The position numbers and the translations under genes are program-made. DNA of 64,000 bases from positions 3,410,001 to 3,474,000 of the forward strand of contig JAHEWK010000003.1 in assembly GCA_020740775.1 (NCBI GenBank), in the 5' to 3' direction. Positions 46,485 to 58,454 of the stretch are shown here, one piece after another. The notes beneath the pieces are model-generated. The model worked only from the letters and a program-made list of their open reading frames with translations, did no database searches and was not told the DNA's origin. The stretch is from Ilyonectria destructans (Eukaryota; Ascomycota; Sordariomycetes; Hypocreales; Nectriaceae). Within the stretch, counting starts at the first letter, position 1. Every line of letters starts with the position of its first letter.

Positions 46485-49154
46485 CTAGTCCAGGCCAGGC
46501 AGCCAGCCATCCCCTGACAACGACGCGCCCAGGCCGTCAAATGCAGCCAACGGGTCGTTAGCCTCGGCCTGCATGCTGACATTGCCGTCCGTATTATTAG
46601 TGTTGGGCGTGCCATTGTTTCCGCCCTCGCCGAACATGAACACGGACCCATCTTGCCCACCGTTGGTCATTTGCCAAGTCTCAAAGCTTTGGTGCCACCG
46701 CGCACTATCGTTCAAGAACCACTCCTGGCCGTCCATTCGCGCCGCCCGGCTCGATGTCCGTCTCCTATTCGTGGGGAGGATACCTGAGCCAGGTGGCATA
46801 TTGGTTGGATTTATGGGAGCAAAGGAATTTTGATAGCCTGGCATTGGTGACGGGGATGGTGTAGAGCCCCATCCGGACATGGTCTCAGACCTAAAAGGCA
46901 TCCGCGACCTATCCACAGCCATACCTTGCTGCTGCGCAAGCGGTATGTTTGAAGTTTGGGCACTGGTCGTCAGAGGGCCGGAGACTGCCGGGAGCTGCAT
47001 GGGTCGGGCGAGCTGCGTCTGGGTGTATTGGGTCAAGGGACTATAATCCCCACCTGTTTGAAGTCCCAGGCCACCATCGGAGACAGGCGATGAGCCAGTG
47101 TTCGATAGAGGAGAAGGCACATCAGACATGCTATAGGTGCCATATTTTTCATCCGCCCGTTGAAGGACAAAAGCAGCATCCTCCGGGAGCTCACAGTTCC
47201 ATTTGCGGGCGAGAACACTGAGGATGCTCAGGGTTCGTCTTGCGCATAACCAGTCTTCTGCTATTTCCTCGAGATGCTTCACACCGTGAATGATGTCTCT
47301 TCGAGCAGTCTTCTCGGGAAGGTTAAGCAGGTGGATAGTACAAGCACTGTGCACCATATATACAGCAATATTGCAGATTTGACGTAGATTCCACAATTTC
47401 TTGTAGAGACGCAATAGCTTAGAAATGGCGCCAGCATTGGCTGAACAGATTCGGCGAGGAGAAACGTGGGGTGGAAGGGGAGACGCTGACGGTGCGTATT
47501 TTAGAAAGGGTCGGAAGAGGTGAATATACTGAAGATGGAAAAACATGCTGCTTTTGGTCAGTTTCCTTCCTGATTTAAGAATGGCTTAATAGACTCACTG
47601 CATGAGAAGTACGTTAGGTAACTGCCCCTCCTTCGGCTCGAATTCCCTGGGGAGCTCTTTTCGCCATTCTTCTAAACGGCGATGCAGCTCACTAAGCTTT
47701 TTAAGCTCAACGCTTTTTCCGCTGGAACGCCCCATCGTGCTGGGGTGGTAGAAGAAAGCCAACAAGTCGCTGCTAATTTCACACAGCTTTGACAGCTGTA
47801 GTGCAACAGCACGGGTTCTTGAAGGCTGCCTTGAAGACTGATCAAATCCGCCATCGGTATAGGGTGACCAAGATTGGGCATCCTCGTCCGGGAAGACATC
47901 AACCTTGGAAACATTGAAAGAATTCTTGGGGATCTGGGGGAGTCTTCCGAGGTAGTTTGACCAGCACTTGTCGAATAGATAACAACCCCAGAAAGTGATT
48001 CGTCGTGCATCGATTTCATGATCGCTCATGCGTTCCTTGTCGAGCTCCCCGACGTCGAGATTCAAACCAATATCTTCAGCCATCCGGAAACTCATTCCAC
48101 TGTACACCCAGCCTTTGGCCTCCCGGGCACAACCCGCTTCGCGGACCGACATGAGAGCCAAGGCTTGAACAGTGACCAGGCGTGGCTTCTCATATTCATC
48201 ATTCTCGATAATGAGACGCTTCGCTTCCGCGAAGAAGTGATCACCCTTGGTCCGACTGTCCCCTGCGGTACCAAAAGCACCGGCGACACTCGTGAAGTGA
48301 CACCCCAGGGCGAGCATAGCGTTTACCAGGAGCGATGAGCAATATGCGGTACCACGTCCAAGCCCTGCCTTGCCTCTCATGAAGTCTCGGAAAAACATGG
48401 TCTTAGACAGTGTGGTGAAATAAGGATAGTGCCAGTTGAAGTACATATTCATGAGGTGGGTGATGAGTTGCGTATCCTGGGTGACGCGAGTCCATGTTGT
48501 GATGGGATCCTCGCCAAATGCCAGTTGTTCGGGGTTCGGATCAGTTTCCCCTTCGTGATGAGGATCGCCAAGATAGATGAGGTGAGATGTTCCACCGATA
48601 AAGCGAACAGAGCCATTTTCAAGTCTAAGCTCGCCCATCTTCCGAGCTAGGTCTCTTTCGCCCTCCACAGGCTGATCGGCAGAGAACTGGTCGTCGGTCT
48701 GGTCTAGGCCTTGGGCTTCTTCGAGTTCCCTCTCCTGTTGCTGCTGGTGTTTCAGGATTTGCTCGGCGACAGAGTCGAGGCTGTTACATGTCCGGATCTT
48801 GTTAACAATTTCGGGGACGTCTTCATCATCGGCGTTTAGAATGGCTTCGATGAGGATCTGGAGAGTTGAGTTCCGTGCCTTCATGCTATCGACCTTTTCC
48901 CGGTAGACGCCCTTGCGGCGATGATCCGAGTTGGGATCGTAGACGCACTCAGTGCCGTATACACTGGCGCAGGCGGCACAGCTGGGGACAGCTCCATCGC
49001 ATTTTGACTTTCGTTTCCGACAGGCGACACATGCGGTGCTGACGCAACGCCGCTTCTGACCGGCAGCATCCGCTCCTCGGCGCGACTTCTTTTTCGCAAT
49101 GCCTGGGGTGGAGGAGCCGGATTGCGTCAGATCGTCTGGTTGTGGCCCGCCCAT
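46485..49154 (-). CDS. Zn2Cys6 transcription factor with fungal_trans domain
   Basis: Two exons (49154-47599, 47547-46485) with a 51-nt intron encode about 872 residues. The frame is open further upstream, but the first ATG is at 49154. The N-terminal cluster has C-X2-C-X6-C-X6-C-X2-C-X7-C spacing at residues 42, 45, 52, 59, 62 and 70 (CVACRKRKSKCDG), followed by DPNSDHRRKGVYREK and a short helical dimer segment (LQILIEAILNADDEDVPEIV). The middle homology region spans about 250-590, with FNWHYPYFTTLSKTMFFRDF and AEDIGLNLD as landmarks; the splice restores VLLMHMFFHLQYIHLFRPF, a typical end of this domain. The C-terminus is Gln/Ser/Asn-rich and probably an activation region. Relatives are often labelled nitrogen assimilation regulators by automatic annotation, but the cluster differs from NirA/NIT4, so no gene name is given. 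Target genes are unknown. Confidence 0.88.
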
Positions 49155-50533
49155 GATGCCAGTCCCTGAGACAGATGCTAGGCTAGAGGCGGAGGAGTGC
49201 GTTGTGATAGTCAGGGTGCTTTGCCAGAAGGATGGTACGACGCAATCGTGGAGAGCACGGGTAACGGCTGGGCCCACCTGCAAACTGCGGGGGAAAGGCG
49301 AAGGAACCGGTAATACGGGGCAACCGGGGATCAATCAGGTAGATAGCAAAGCGAAAATGATCTTGTTGCGGCTGGAGGGCGAGACAACCGTGGAAGACGC
49401 AGTGCGGGCTTTTGGATACCTAAAACGTCCCTTGTTGGAGTGCTTGGTAATCAGTCATAGCTAGGGGGAGGGCCGGCCTATGCGTGAGTCGCGCGGTAGG
49501 GCGCTTGTGAAGCTTTCGTATTGAGTGGCGATAGAGCAAGTCGAGAGATGGAACCCGGAATGGACCACGGAGATGGAGAGTTTGGGGCGGAAGAAAGTTG
49601 CAGATGGAGAGTCGAGCGAGACTGGGATGTAGCGAGCCGCTGGAGATTGTGGTTCAGAGTGGAGGGGCTAGTTTTTTCTCCCCGGGGGGGAAGGAGGGGC
49701 TCAGCTTAGTCTCCGCCTACTATGACTGGGAGGCACGATACCAAGCCTTTGATCACCACACGCTTCAACCAACCTCAACCAAACAACCTAAATCCCACCG
49801 AAAACCCACCTGGTCCCCGGCCCCCGCAAAACTGCACAGCAGAGACGCATCTAACGACCCGATCTAATGGATGCACCGATGCCAGGCCAAGGATGTGGCT
49901 GGTTGTCTAGTGCGCTAGGTTGATGATAGCCAGATACCAGCCTGGCGTATGTCACTGATAAGGCCGCGTCGTAGATACATTGCACCAGATTGGCCGCCCT
50001 CGACATCCAGGAGCACCGGCACTTGCCATCATTTGATACCGACCTCCACTATCTGGCTTCCCATTAACCGGCGACAAGGGCTGTGGTTGTGTGGGGGATT
50101 CGGTCTTACTGCTTTTCAAGATGAGCCAGGAGACTATCGACTACCACGTCACACAGGGTGGGGGTTTTAGGCCTGTTTGCATTATCGATCACATCAGAAG
50201 ACCGCCGAGTCTTTTTCTTTCTTTCCTTTTGACAGCCATTCGAGGCTGTGTACTCCGTATGCCCACACCAAAACAGTCGAGACCTCCAGCCAGCCCTGCA
50301 TTGCCTATCTCCTGAAACCCCTCCCCCCCCCGGTAGCTGCGCGTATCTCTTCTGCCGTTCCGCCCCATCGACCAGGGATCCGATGACCCACATACTGGTA
50401 CCACCCTCTCACGCTCCTTTCGCTTCTCCCGGACATCACCAACTCCAACGACCCTACCTGCGTCGTGCTAGTGGGGCCCTCAGGCTTAAGTCACAAGTCT
50501 TCGTTGGATGGCCCGTCTTGCCAACCTTCCAGC
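49155..50533. promoter_or_regulatory. Divergent intergenic region, Zn2Cys6 gene / STAND gene
   Basis: This 1.4 kb region lies between divergent start codons and must carry both promoters. It includes a run of ten C at about 50323-50332. I looked for a small effector-type gene paired with the STAND gene, as some fungal NLRs have, and saw none: frames here are 60-97 codons and featureless. Confidence 0.5.
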
Positions 50534-52968
50534 ATGGCTGATATGGTCTTCGGCGTCGTCGAGGTCGCGGTGTGCATTACCGAAGTGGTTAAACTCCTCT
50601 ACAACTACATCAACGGTGTCAAGGATGCCAAGGATGACATCCGCAAGTTGACACAGAAGCTCTTCGCCCTCAAGGGAGCTCTGGAGCACTTTAGTCTCCA
50701 GGATGAGATGGGCATCGATAAGGCAATGCAACCCCAGGTTGAGAGCATGCTGCAAATGACTCAAGAAACCCTTGACAGTATCCAAAGCCGTTTAGGAAAG
50801 CCCCGGTTATCCGCCTTTGGAAATGCTACTAAGAGTCTTTCCTGGCCCTTTAAGAGTCGTGAGATCCAAAAACACCTCAATACCATCGAGAGAGCCAAGA
50901 CATGGTTTGTCATGGTAATTCTGAAGGACTCGAGCGAGATCACACTAGCCGTCTATAACGAAATGAAGGTGCTCGTCCAGATACTCCATCAACAGAGCAT
51001 CGACAAGCAAACGAACAAGATGATTCAAGAAACAGATGACCTCTTGGCCTGGCTCGCTCCCGTAAATGTTGATGAGATGCTCGACAAGGCTACTCAAAAC
51101 AAGATCCCAGGCACTGGACGGTGGGTTCTGGACGATGCCCTTTCGGACTGGCTCCAGTCTCCCGATGTCAAGAAACCACTCATTTGGATTATTGGTAAAT
51201 GTTAGTGTCAAATGTGTATATGGCAACGATGCAAACACTTCAGCGCTGACACAATCATCCAGCTGGCTCCGGCAAAACCGTTTTATTGTAAGCCTCCCAC
51301 TCGACGTACCCGTTTAAGCCGCCACTGAACATTGTCGGTAGTTCCACCATTATAGAAGAGCTCAACTGCATTTACTCATCCGATGCATCGACAAGTGTGG
51401 TTGTCGGTTATCATTGTTGCTCCCTTGACGATGCCGCCTCCCAACAGATTCCCAACATCTTCGGCTCCATTCTTGCCAAAGCCTGCAACTCGAGGCCAGA
51501 AATCCTCCGGCACATTGCACCTTACAAACGAGCTGGTTCCTCACTCGTCCCTCATAATAATTTGACCATCTCAGAAATTAATGAGATAATGACCCATGTT
51601 CTAGCATCGTGCGAACGATTCTACGTGTTCATTGATGCCCTCAACGAGACTCCGTACGAAGAGGAGCTGGTTCAGGCACTGCTTCACTTATGTGAACAGC
51701 ATGCCCAAATCCGCATCCTCGTCACTTGCACTCGGGAACCACTTATTTCGTCTCCAGTCATCAGAAAGCGGAGTATGGAAATCGACTCTGTCAATAATGA
51801 CATCGAGGCCTACGTTCGGCATCGATTGGCATCAGAGCCATGTTTCCGTGTCCTGAGTTCCAAAATCCACACAGAAATTCAGCAAAAAATCGTGCCGGGA
51901 GCTGACGGCATGTAAGAACACTTTTACAGAGCTTTGGTCCCAAATTTCACTGATAACAAGCGCAGGTTCCGCTGGGCAAGGCTTTGCATGGATCGTCTTA
52001 GTGTTCTCCGGACCGGACGAGATGTAAAAGACACTCTTCAAGATATGCCCACGACCCTCAACGACACGTATGTGGGTATTCTCGGTCGAATTCAAGACCA
52101 CGACCGCGAAATTGCCCGCGAGGCTCTGTTATGGCTATGCTTTTCTCTGAGGCCGCTCACTCTTGACGAGCTTGCTGAGGCCGTCGTACTCCGCGAGTCT
52201 GACACGGACATCGACGACGACTGCCGCCTGACACGACCCATCATTATAGTCGACATCTGCCGCGATTTGATTGTGCATAGCGACAATTTCGTGACGCTTG
52301 CCCACAACTCTATCCGCAGCTTTCTTACTTCACCACATATCTGCAGCACCCCAGCAGCCTTCTTCGCCCTTGACCCTGCTGCAGCTCACTCTCAAATCTT
52401 ACGCAAATGTCTCTGTTACCTGCGTCTAGGTGAATTTGCATCCGGGCCTGTGGCCGAGGTCGCGACTTTCCATAACCGGGTTAAGTCCTATCCACTTGCT
52501 TCCTACGCCGCCACTTACTGGCCCACCCACTCAGAGCGATACACCATTACTCCGAATGATGAGTCTCTGATACTGTCTTTCTTCGACACAAAAAAGCTTC
52601 CGAATGGGTCCAGCTTCGACTCCTGGGTTCAACTACTGCTAGAAACCCAACACTTGGAAACAATCCGAAACACCCAGCCTCTGTATTACGCTGCCTCTTT
52701 TAACATGCTGGCAGTGCTTAAAATCCTCCTGCGTCCCGAGGTTGGCACCGACTTAAACCGTTCAGGAGGTCGGTTTGCGTCCTCGCCCCTGTATGTGGCC
52801 ATATGGAGAGGCAATATAGAAGCTGTAAAACTACTACTTGAAGCTGGCGCCGATCCATCTATACAGGATAAAACGAGCTTGATAACAGGTCAGGAGTTGG
52901 CAAGTAGTTTACATTTGACAGAAATTTTGCAAGTGATAGAGGACATGTCTATCCGCGATGGGAAATAG
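50534..52968 (+). CDS. NACHT STAND (NLR-like) protein with ankyrin repeats
   Basis: Four exons (50534-51200, 51263-51287, 51342-51911, 51966-52968) encode about 754 residues; introns are 62, 54 and 54 nt. Residues 1-160 form an all-helical N-terminal domain (MADMVFGVVEVAVCITEVVK) like the fungal STAND N-domain related to HeLo-like folds. A linker (GTGRWVLDDALSDWL) leads into the NACHT ATPase. The Walker A motif GKSGSGKT at 221-228 is built from exon 1 and a 25-nt exon 2; Walker B is FYVFIDALNET with Asp about 329. Exon 3-4 splicing restores GADGMFRWARLCMDRL, a standard NACHT landmark. The C-terminus has two or so ankyrin repeats (about 655-740; SPLYVAIWRGNIEAVKLLLEAGADP). Such proteins act in non-self recognition and regulated cell death; the ligand is unknown. 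The repeat array is short. The donor of intron 1 (GTTAGT) was chosen over GTAAAT because only it gives a complete P-loop. Confidence 0.86.
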
Positions 52969-53246
52969 CGTTGCAGACATGTCTGAAGTGGATGAAGAGT
53001 CTAGCGATGGCCAATGACTGCCAGGGATAGACAATCACATTACGGGTGAACACAAGTGGACGGAGTTAAATTTGAACATGGCATGCTTTTCAACAGTGGT
53101 GATACATACAAGGTACATCAGGCTGTCTACCGTACACTCGAAGATGGTATATTACACAGACAGAACAAAATCTGCCCAACAGCCAGAACCTCTGTTTGCT
53201 GCCGTTCCAGCACTCGCCTTGCACCAATATTGCGCCAATATCCAAA

Positions 53247-54942
53247 TCAACCGCGCTCAAGGTACCAGTTGTGGGCCAGCTGGTTGGTCAGGTAGCCGAA
53301 GGGCGTGGGGACCTCTGCCATACCCTTTCGGGCCACGGGGTGGCGGAGATAGACGGCGGCACAGATGTTGGGGTTGACCTCGAGGTAGCGGGGGACGAAC
53401 GCGAAGGCTGACATGAAGGGTCGGGGTCGCCAGGGGGTGGCGTAGGGCTTCGACTCGTCAATGGGGTTCTCCTCGTCATTCTTCAGGATTTTGGCGAGAC
53501 GGCGGATCTCCTCGTTGGAGAACTCGGTGGTCGACATGATGTTGTGAGCCCAGGCTCGGTCCTTCACGCTCTTCAGGCCGTCCAGACCCTTCTCCAACAC
53601 ACGCATCTGGAACTCCTTCTTCTTCTGCGTCCGCTCCTCCCGCTTCTCCTTGTCCTCGGCGGTTTCCTCCTTGGGCTCGCCGTCCTCAGTCTCCTGGACA
53701 GGGTCGGCCTTTTTGAACGCAGGCACAATCTGCAGTTTCCCGATCTGAGCCTGCAGCTGGCTAACGAGGTCGTCAGCATTCAGCTTGCCCTCTTCAGGGA
53801 GCGAAAGGAAACGCTGAGCAGAGTCGCGGAACAAGCGAAGCTCCTTCTTCTGCTTGGCCGATAAGTTCCTTAGGTCGCCCTGAAGGATCTCACGTGCGCT
53901 CCTTCGGAGGCGCCTGAGACGGCCAGTCTGAAGGTAAATCTCGTCCTCGGCGCTGAGCTCCACCGCATCGGCAGCTTCACCCTCTCCCTCAGCAGCCTCT
54001 CCATCAGTTGCCTTGGCGCCGGCCTTCTTGCTTCGAATTCGCTGAACAGCATCGTCGTCCAGCTTCTTCCCAGACTTGATGCTCTGCCTAAGTGGCGCAT
54101 CCGCCTTCTGTGGCCTTTGCTCTCCAGTTCCGTATAGAACCTTCTCGACGTCAACCTGGAACATGTCACCGGGGTTCAGGGCGTAGGATGGGTGAACCAT
54201 CTGTATGAGGTTAGCAGGAGATTCAAAAGTCACTCGGAGAGAACATTGCTCCAGAAACGTGCCTTCTTGCCATTGACCTTGACAGCTCCGTGAATGACGA
54301 ACTGGCGGGCCTGTCGCACACTACTGGCGAACAAGGCTCGGAAAACAGCAGTATCGAGTCTTCGTTCCAGAGGGGCAAATGTCATCTGCATGTAGGGAGT
54401 CATGTCCTGGAAGTGTTCAGACAACATCGAGTTGACATCACCGAACCCGGATTTTCGCTGGCCGGGATGGGTCAAGTTACGCTCGCTCTTGCTGGGCTTC
54501 GGGACTCGCGAATAGGTCTCGGCCGTCACCTTCGAAGTAGACAGACCGGAACCACGACCAGCTGCCTGCTCGGACCCATCGTTTGCGGCAAGGTACTCGG
54601 GGGGAAGGTCGACAGCGGAGAGGAGACGTCGCGAAAACAGGCGCACCCATTTCTTCTCTGAAATATGCTCGCCGTGGTAACCGCGGGTTTTCGCCTTGGC
54701 GGCCCATTTCTGCTGGAAAAAAGTCGCTCGACCGTTGACAAGGGGCTCTCGACCAGCTGCGCGAGCTATATTATACAGGTTGAATTTGTTCCATGATTGC
54801 CTCAATTTCTGTGTTGATTCATTGTCAGCCGATTGCGATTCCGCGGGGCACAGTGCTTGATGCGACTAAAAGAGGACATCATTGCAAAGTAGTCAATACA
54901 TACCGGGCGGCTGAGGCTGTAGAATCTCCAAGGCTTGCGCAT
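53247..54942 (-). CDS. NAM9: Mitochondrial small-subunit ribosomal protein uS4m (NAM9)
   Basis: Three exons (54942-54904, 54808-54263, 54200-53247) give about 512 residues. Exon 1 encodes only 13 residues ([13 protein letters not shown]) and splices to [15 protein letters not shown], the conserved NAM9 N-terminus. The S4 RNA-binding domain carries [37 protein letters not shown] and continues in exon 3 as [15 protein letters not shown]. To join these in frame the second intron (54201-54262, 62 nt) must start with GC rather than GT (AAG/GCACGT). A Lys/Glu-rich fungal insertion follows, then a conserved C-terminal part ending [14 protein letters not shown]. The protein is one of the first to bind the mitochondrial small rRNA during ribosome assembly. 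The gene is convergent with the STAND gene (278 bp between stops) and divergent from CTF18. Confidence 0.92.
54201..54262 (-). other. GC-AG intron in NAM9
   Basis: The intron runs from GCACGT to ATACAG and is phase 0. The nearest GT donors shift frame or leave a poor donor (GTTCTC) with six extra codons. The GC donor gives the conserved VNGKK-MVHPSY junction. Confidence 0.7.
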
Positions 54943-55279
54943 CTTGACGAATTGAGGCCCACGATGCTGGGAATTGGGCACGTCGTGTGAGCTTGAGGTG
55001 CCAAATTTTTGGCTCTCAAGCCTCGATCTGGACCAACGGATTATCCCGGCGCTCCGACCACCTCAGCTTCGATGTCTTGGCAGCTGGCATCGGCTGACCT
55101 AATCATCCAGGGACCCGCGAAACGATAAGTGGGGCAGCGAGACGCGACTCAATTAACCAGGACGCGTCGCGGGCCACAAGATGTCCTGAAACCTCCGTGG
55201 GGAGAATCCATACCTCGAAGTTACGACATCGTTCGCAACAAAATTTCGGGTTTTTCTTTATGACTTCACAATTTTGAAA
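54943..55279. promoter_or_regulatory. CTF18: Divergent promoter region, NAM9 / CTF18
   Basis: These 337 bp lie between two start codons. They hold an MCB hexamer, ACGCGT, at 55162-55167 and a partial GACGCGAC at 55141-55148. Confidence 0.6.
55162..55167. promoter_or_regulatory. MCB-type element (ACGCGT) upstream of CTF18
   Basis: The palindromic MluI cell-cycle box lies about 113 bp before the CTF18 ATG. In yeasts MBF binds this site to drive G1/S genes for DNA replication, which fits the role of CTF18. Function here is inferred. Confidence 0.45.
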
Positions 55280-58237
55280 ATGCTGTCCGCCTCATCGCCA
55301 ATCGCATTTCCCAAGAGCTCACCACCTCCAGCTCCGAATCGCACCCTAACTCACAACCATGCGCCTCCCAAACCAAAGGCCCGCCCTGGCCCATTTGTCG
55401 TTGAAGATAATGACTCGGATTCGGACGAGGTCGTCGAGAGTTCAGAGCCCATAGCCAAACGACCCATGCTCGAAGATCCGCGGGAGAAGAGCTCGGAATC
55501 ACAAGCTCGGGATGATGAGACTGACCCGAATGCCATCAACGACGCTCAAGTCACCTCAGAGCTTCCCGAACCGCAGACTACCCTACCCGCCTGGTCAAGT
55601 CAACTGCCTCTCTTCTCAACGTCTTTATTGAGTACGCTCGCGCCGAAATCATACACTGCTCGGACATGCCACGGCAAGGCGACAACAATCAAGGAGCGCA
55701 AGACATCGACGGCAGCCACATACGAATCAATGGTAGCGGCCAGGTCAAAGACCAAGGAAGGACGAGCGAAACGAAGTTACTACGGAATCGAGATCCACGA
55801 ACTTATCAATAACGCGTCCGCGGAGATTGCAATCCAACGGGAAACACGGCCCATCCAGCCGAGCGTCCCCATACAGTCAGTCGAGGGAACGGTTTCAACA
55901 GGCAAGAAACCAAAGCGGACACTTCTATGGACGGAAAAGTATCGAGCTCGGAATTTTATGGACCTATGTGGCGATGATGGAACAAACAGACTGGTCCTGC
56001 GGTGGTTGAAGAAGTGGGATCCCCTGGTGTTCCCCGGAGCAGCCAAGGCAAAGTCGAGCATTTCCAGACGACTGGGGATGAACCAACAGGACGAGGAGGA
56101 GAAGCCTCACAGAAAAATCCTCATGCTCACAGGCCCGCCGGGCTTGGGAAAGACGACATTGGCACATGTCTGTGCTAGACAAGCGGGATACGATGTCATG
56201 GAGATCAACGCCAGTGATGACCGAAGCCGAGACGTCGTAAAGAACAGGATTCGAACAAGTTTGGGCACTGAGAGCGTCAAGACTGTCAGCAATCGCAAGG
56301 AGGGCGATGGTCCGCAAAAGGTTGCTAAACCGGCATGCGTTATCGTTGATGAGGTCGACGGAGCGGTTGCAGGGTCCGGAGCCTCAGGCGAAGGTGGTTT
56401 CGTCAAAGCGCTGATAGACTTGGTTCTTCTCGACCAAAAGAACGCTTCAGGGGCTTCAACAAACCAGAGCCACAAGAAGAAGAAGAAGGGCGACGACTTC
56501 CGACTGATGCGTCCACTCATTCTTATCTGCAATGACGTGTATCATCCATCCTTGCGGCCACTCCGACAATCAAATCTGGCAGAAATTATCCACGTTGGCA
56601 AGCCCTCAATTGACGCTGTGGTGGGCCGACTGAAGAATGTCTTTGAGAAGGAGGGTATTCCCTGCGACAAAGACGCAGCGCGGAAGCTCTGCGAGGCAGC
56701 ATGGGGCATGTCGAGCGGCATCGATGCGAAACGAGGAGCCGAGAGCACCGTCGAAGGTGACTTACGAGGTGTCATGGTTGTTGGTGAATGGGTGGCTGGC
56801 CGCTTCCGCTCTACGCCTATCCATGGTGCCGGCCGCCTCACCAGACAATGGATCGAACAGAACGTCCTCAACGACCTCGCCAAAGGTAGTGGCGGAGGCC
56901 GTGGGATAGGTCGTGGTGGTGTCAAGGATATTGTATCCCGACTCTTCCAAGAGGGCGGCGGCTTCCCAAAACAGGCGCTTGATTTGTCTGAATCCAAGAC
57001 AAAGCACGAGCAGCCGAAGGCGGAGCTGGGCTTCGGCGAGTACCAGAAGAAGTACGCCATGGAGCGGTTGCGGCACATGATTGATACGAGCGGCGAGATT
57101 AGCCACATCATGACGGAGATATTCTCAGAGTACCCGAACCGCGAGTACAACGACGACTTATACCTCTCCAAGCCTAACCAGGCGTACGACTGGATGCACT
57201 TCCACGATACCTGCCAGTCACGCTTATTCTCCAGCCAGGAGTGGGAGCTCGCCCCCTATCTCAGCCAACCTGTCCTCGCGTGCCATCACCTTTTTGCCTC
57301 CCCGAAGCGCCATATCCCCAACATGGGCTTTGACCGGCGCTGGGGCGGCGACGCTCAAGAGGATGCTCCGCCGCCGCTCCCCTTCTCAGGCCCGCGCGCC
57401 GACTACCAGGCGTTCGAGGCGGAACGACAAAACCGCTCTCAGTTGCAGGCCCTTCAGAGCCAGCTACCGCCGACGTTGATGAGATCCTTCCGCAGCGTCG
57501 AGGACGTGGCCGCCGAGTTTCTGCCATATCTGGTGCGTCTCATTTCGCCCGACGTTAAGCCCGTCGTCGTGGGTGGCAGCCAGGGGACTACGGCCAGCGT
57601 GCGGAAGGAGAGTGAGCGCGCCATGGTCAAGCGCGCGTCGCAGGTGCTCGCTGAGGTGGGCATCGCGCTAGAGAAGGGCAAGATCGAGAGCGACTCGCTC
57701 GTGAATCGCACGCCGCAATATGTCTACCGCATGGATCCGTAAGTACCTCCTGTCATGTTCGTCGTTTGGGTATTCGCATACTAACATGCACCTAGTGACC
57801 TTGACATTCTCGCTACCTTTGAGACCGCCGCCAACCTCCTCCTCCCCTCCGCGGCCCCCACCCGTTACGCCGTCCGCCAAGTTCTAGACCAGGAACTCAA
57901 GCTCACCGTCGCCGCGAACGAGGCCCTCGCCCGGCAAGCACGCTTTAAGGCAGGCAACCCGCTCGGTCACGATGACCATGCCTTCGTCACCAAAGAGAAC
58001 GCCGCCAGGAACAAGGTCCTCGCCATGATCGCCGCGGCCAAGGAGGCGACGCTCGTCAAACGAGACTTTTTTGGACGTGTTATCGAGGCACCTCTCCTGA
58101 CGGAGCTAGAACATACCGAAGAACAGCGGGCTCGGCAGGAGGAAAAGGAGCGCAAGGTGTGGGTGACGTATCATGAAGGGTTGAATAATGCGGTGAGGAA
58201 ACCCATGTCGTTGCAGGAGTTTATGAGGGGACTCTAG
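55280..58237 (+). CDS. CTF18: Chromosome transmission fidelity protein 18 (alternative RFC clamp loader)
   Basis: Two exons (55280-57738, 57796-58237), with a 57-nt intron, encode about 966 residues. The N-terminal 200 residues are disordered and Pro/Ser-rich. The clamp-loader part begins at LLWTEKYRARNFMDLCGDDG (the RFC box) and has Walker A GPPGLGKTT near residue 287, Walker B VIVDEVDGA near 355 and the sensor region INASDDRSRDVV. A Ctf18-specific middle region includes MLSANP-like helical segments and the IPNMGFDRRW phrase. The C-terminal exon (FFGRVIEAPLLT) contains the conserved end used to bind Dcc1 and Ctf8. The complex loads PCNA on the leading strand and supports sister-chromatid cohesion and the replication checkpoint in the nucleus. 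The gene is convergent with the cytochrome b2-type gene. Confidence 0.93.
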
Positions 58238-58454
58238 GGGAATTTGGGATCAATATTGCATGGCGCGGCAAGGATACTTAGAATTGGATCAGGGAATGAA
58301 ATAATGATGATTGCTGGCAGGAATGCGTAATTCTCATGTCGTGAAGATTCTCTTCTCTTCCAAATTGTTCATACATCTATACCCACACATCGTAACGGTG
58401 TATCTAAGCCTCTACCTGGGTCCCCCATGCGTCTATCCAAAAACCACCACCCCT

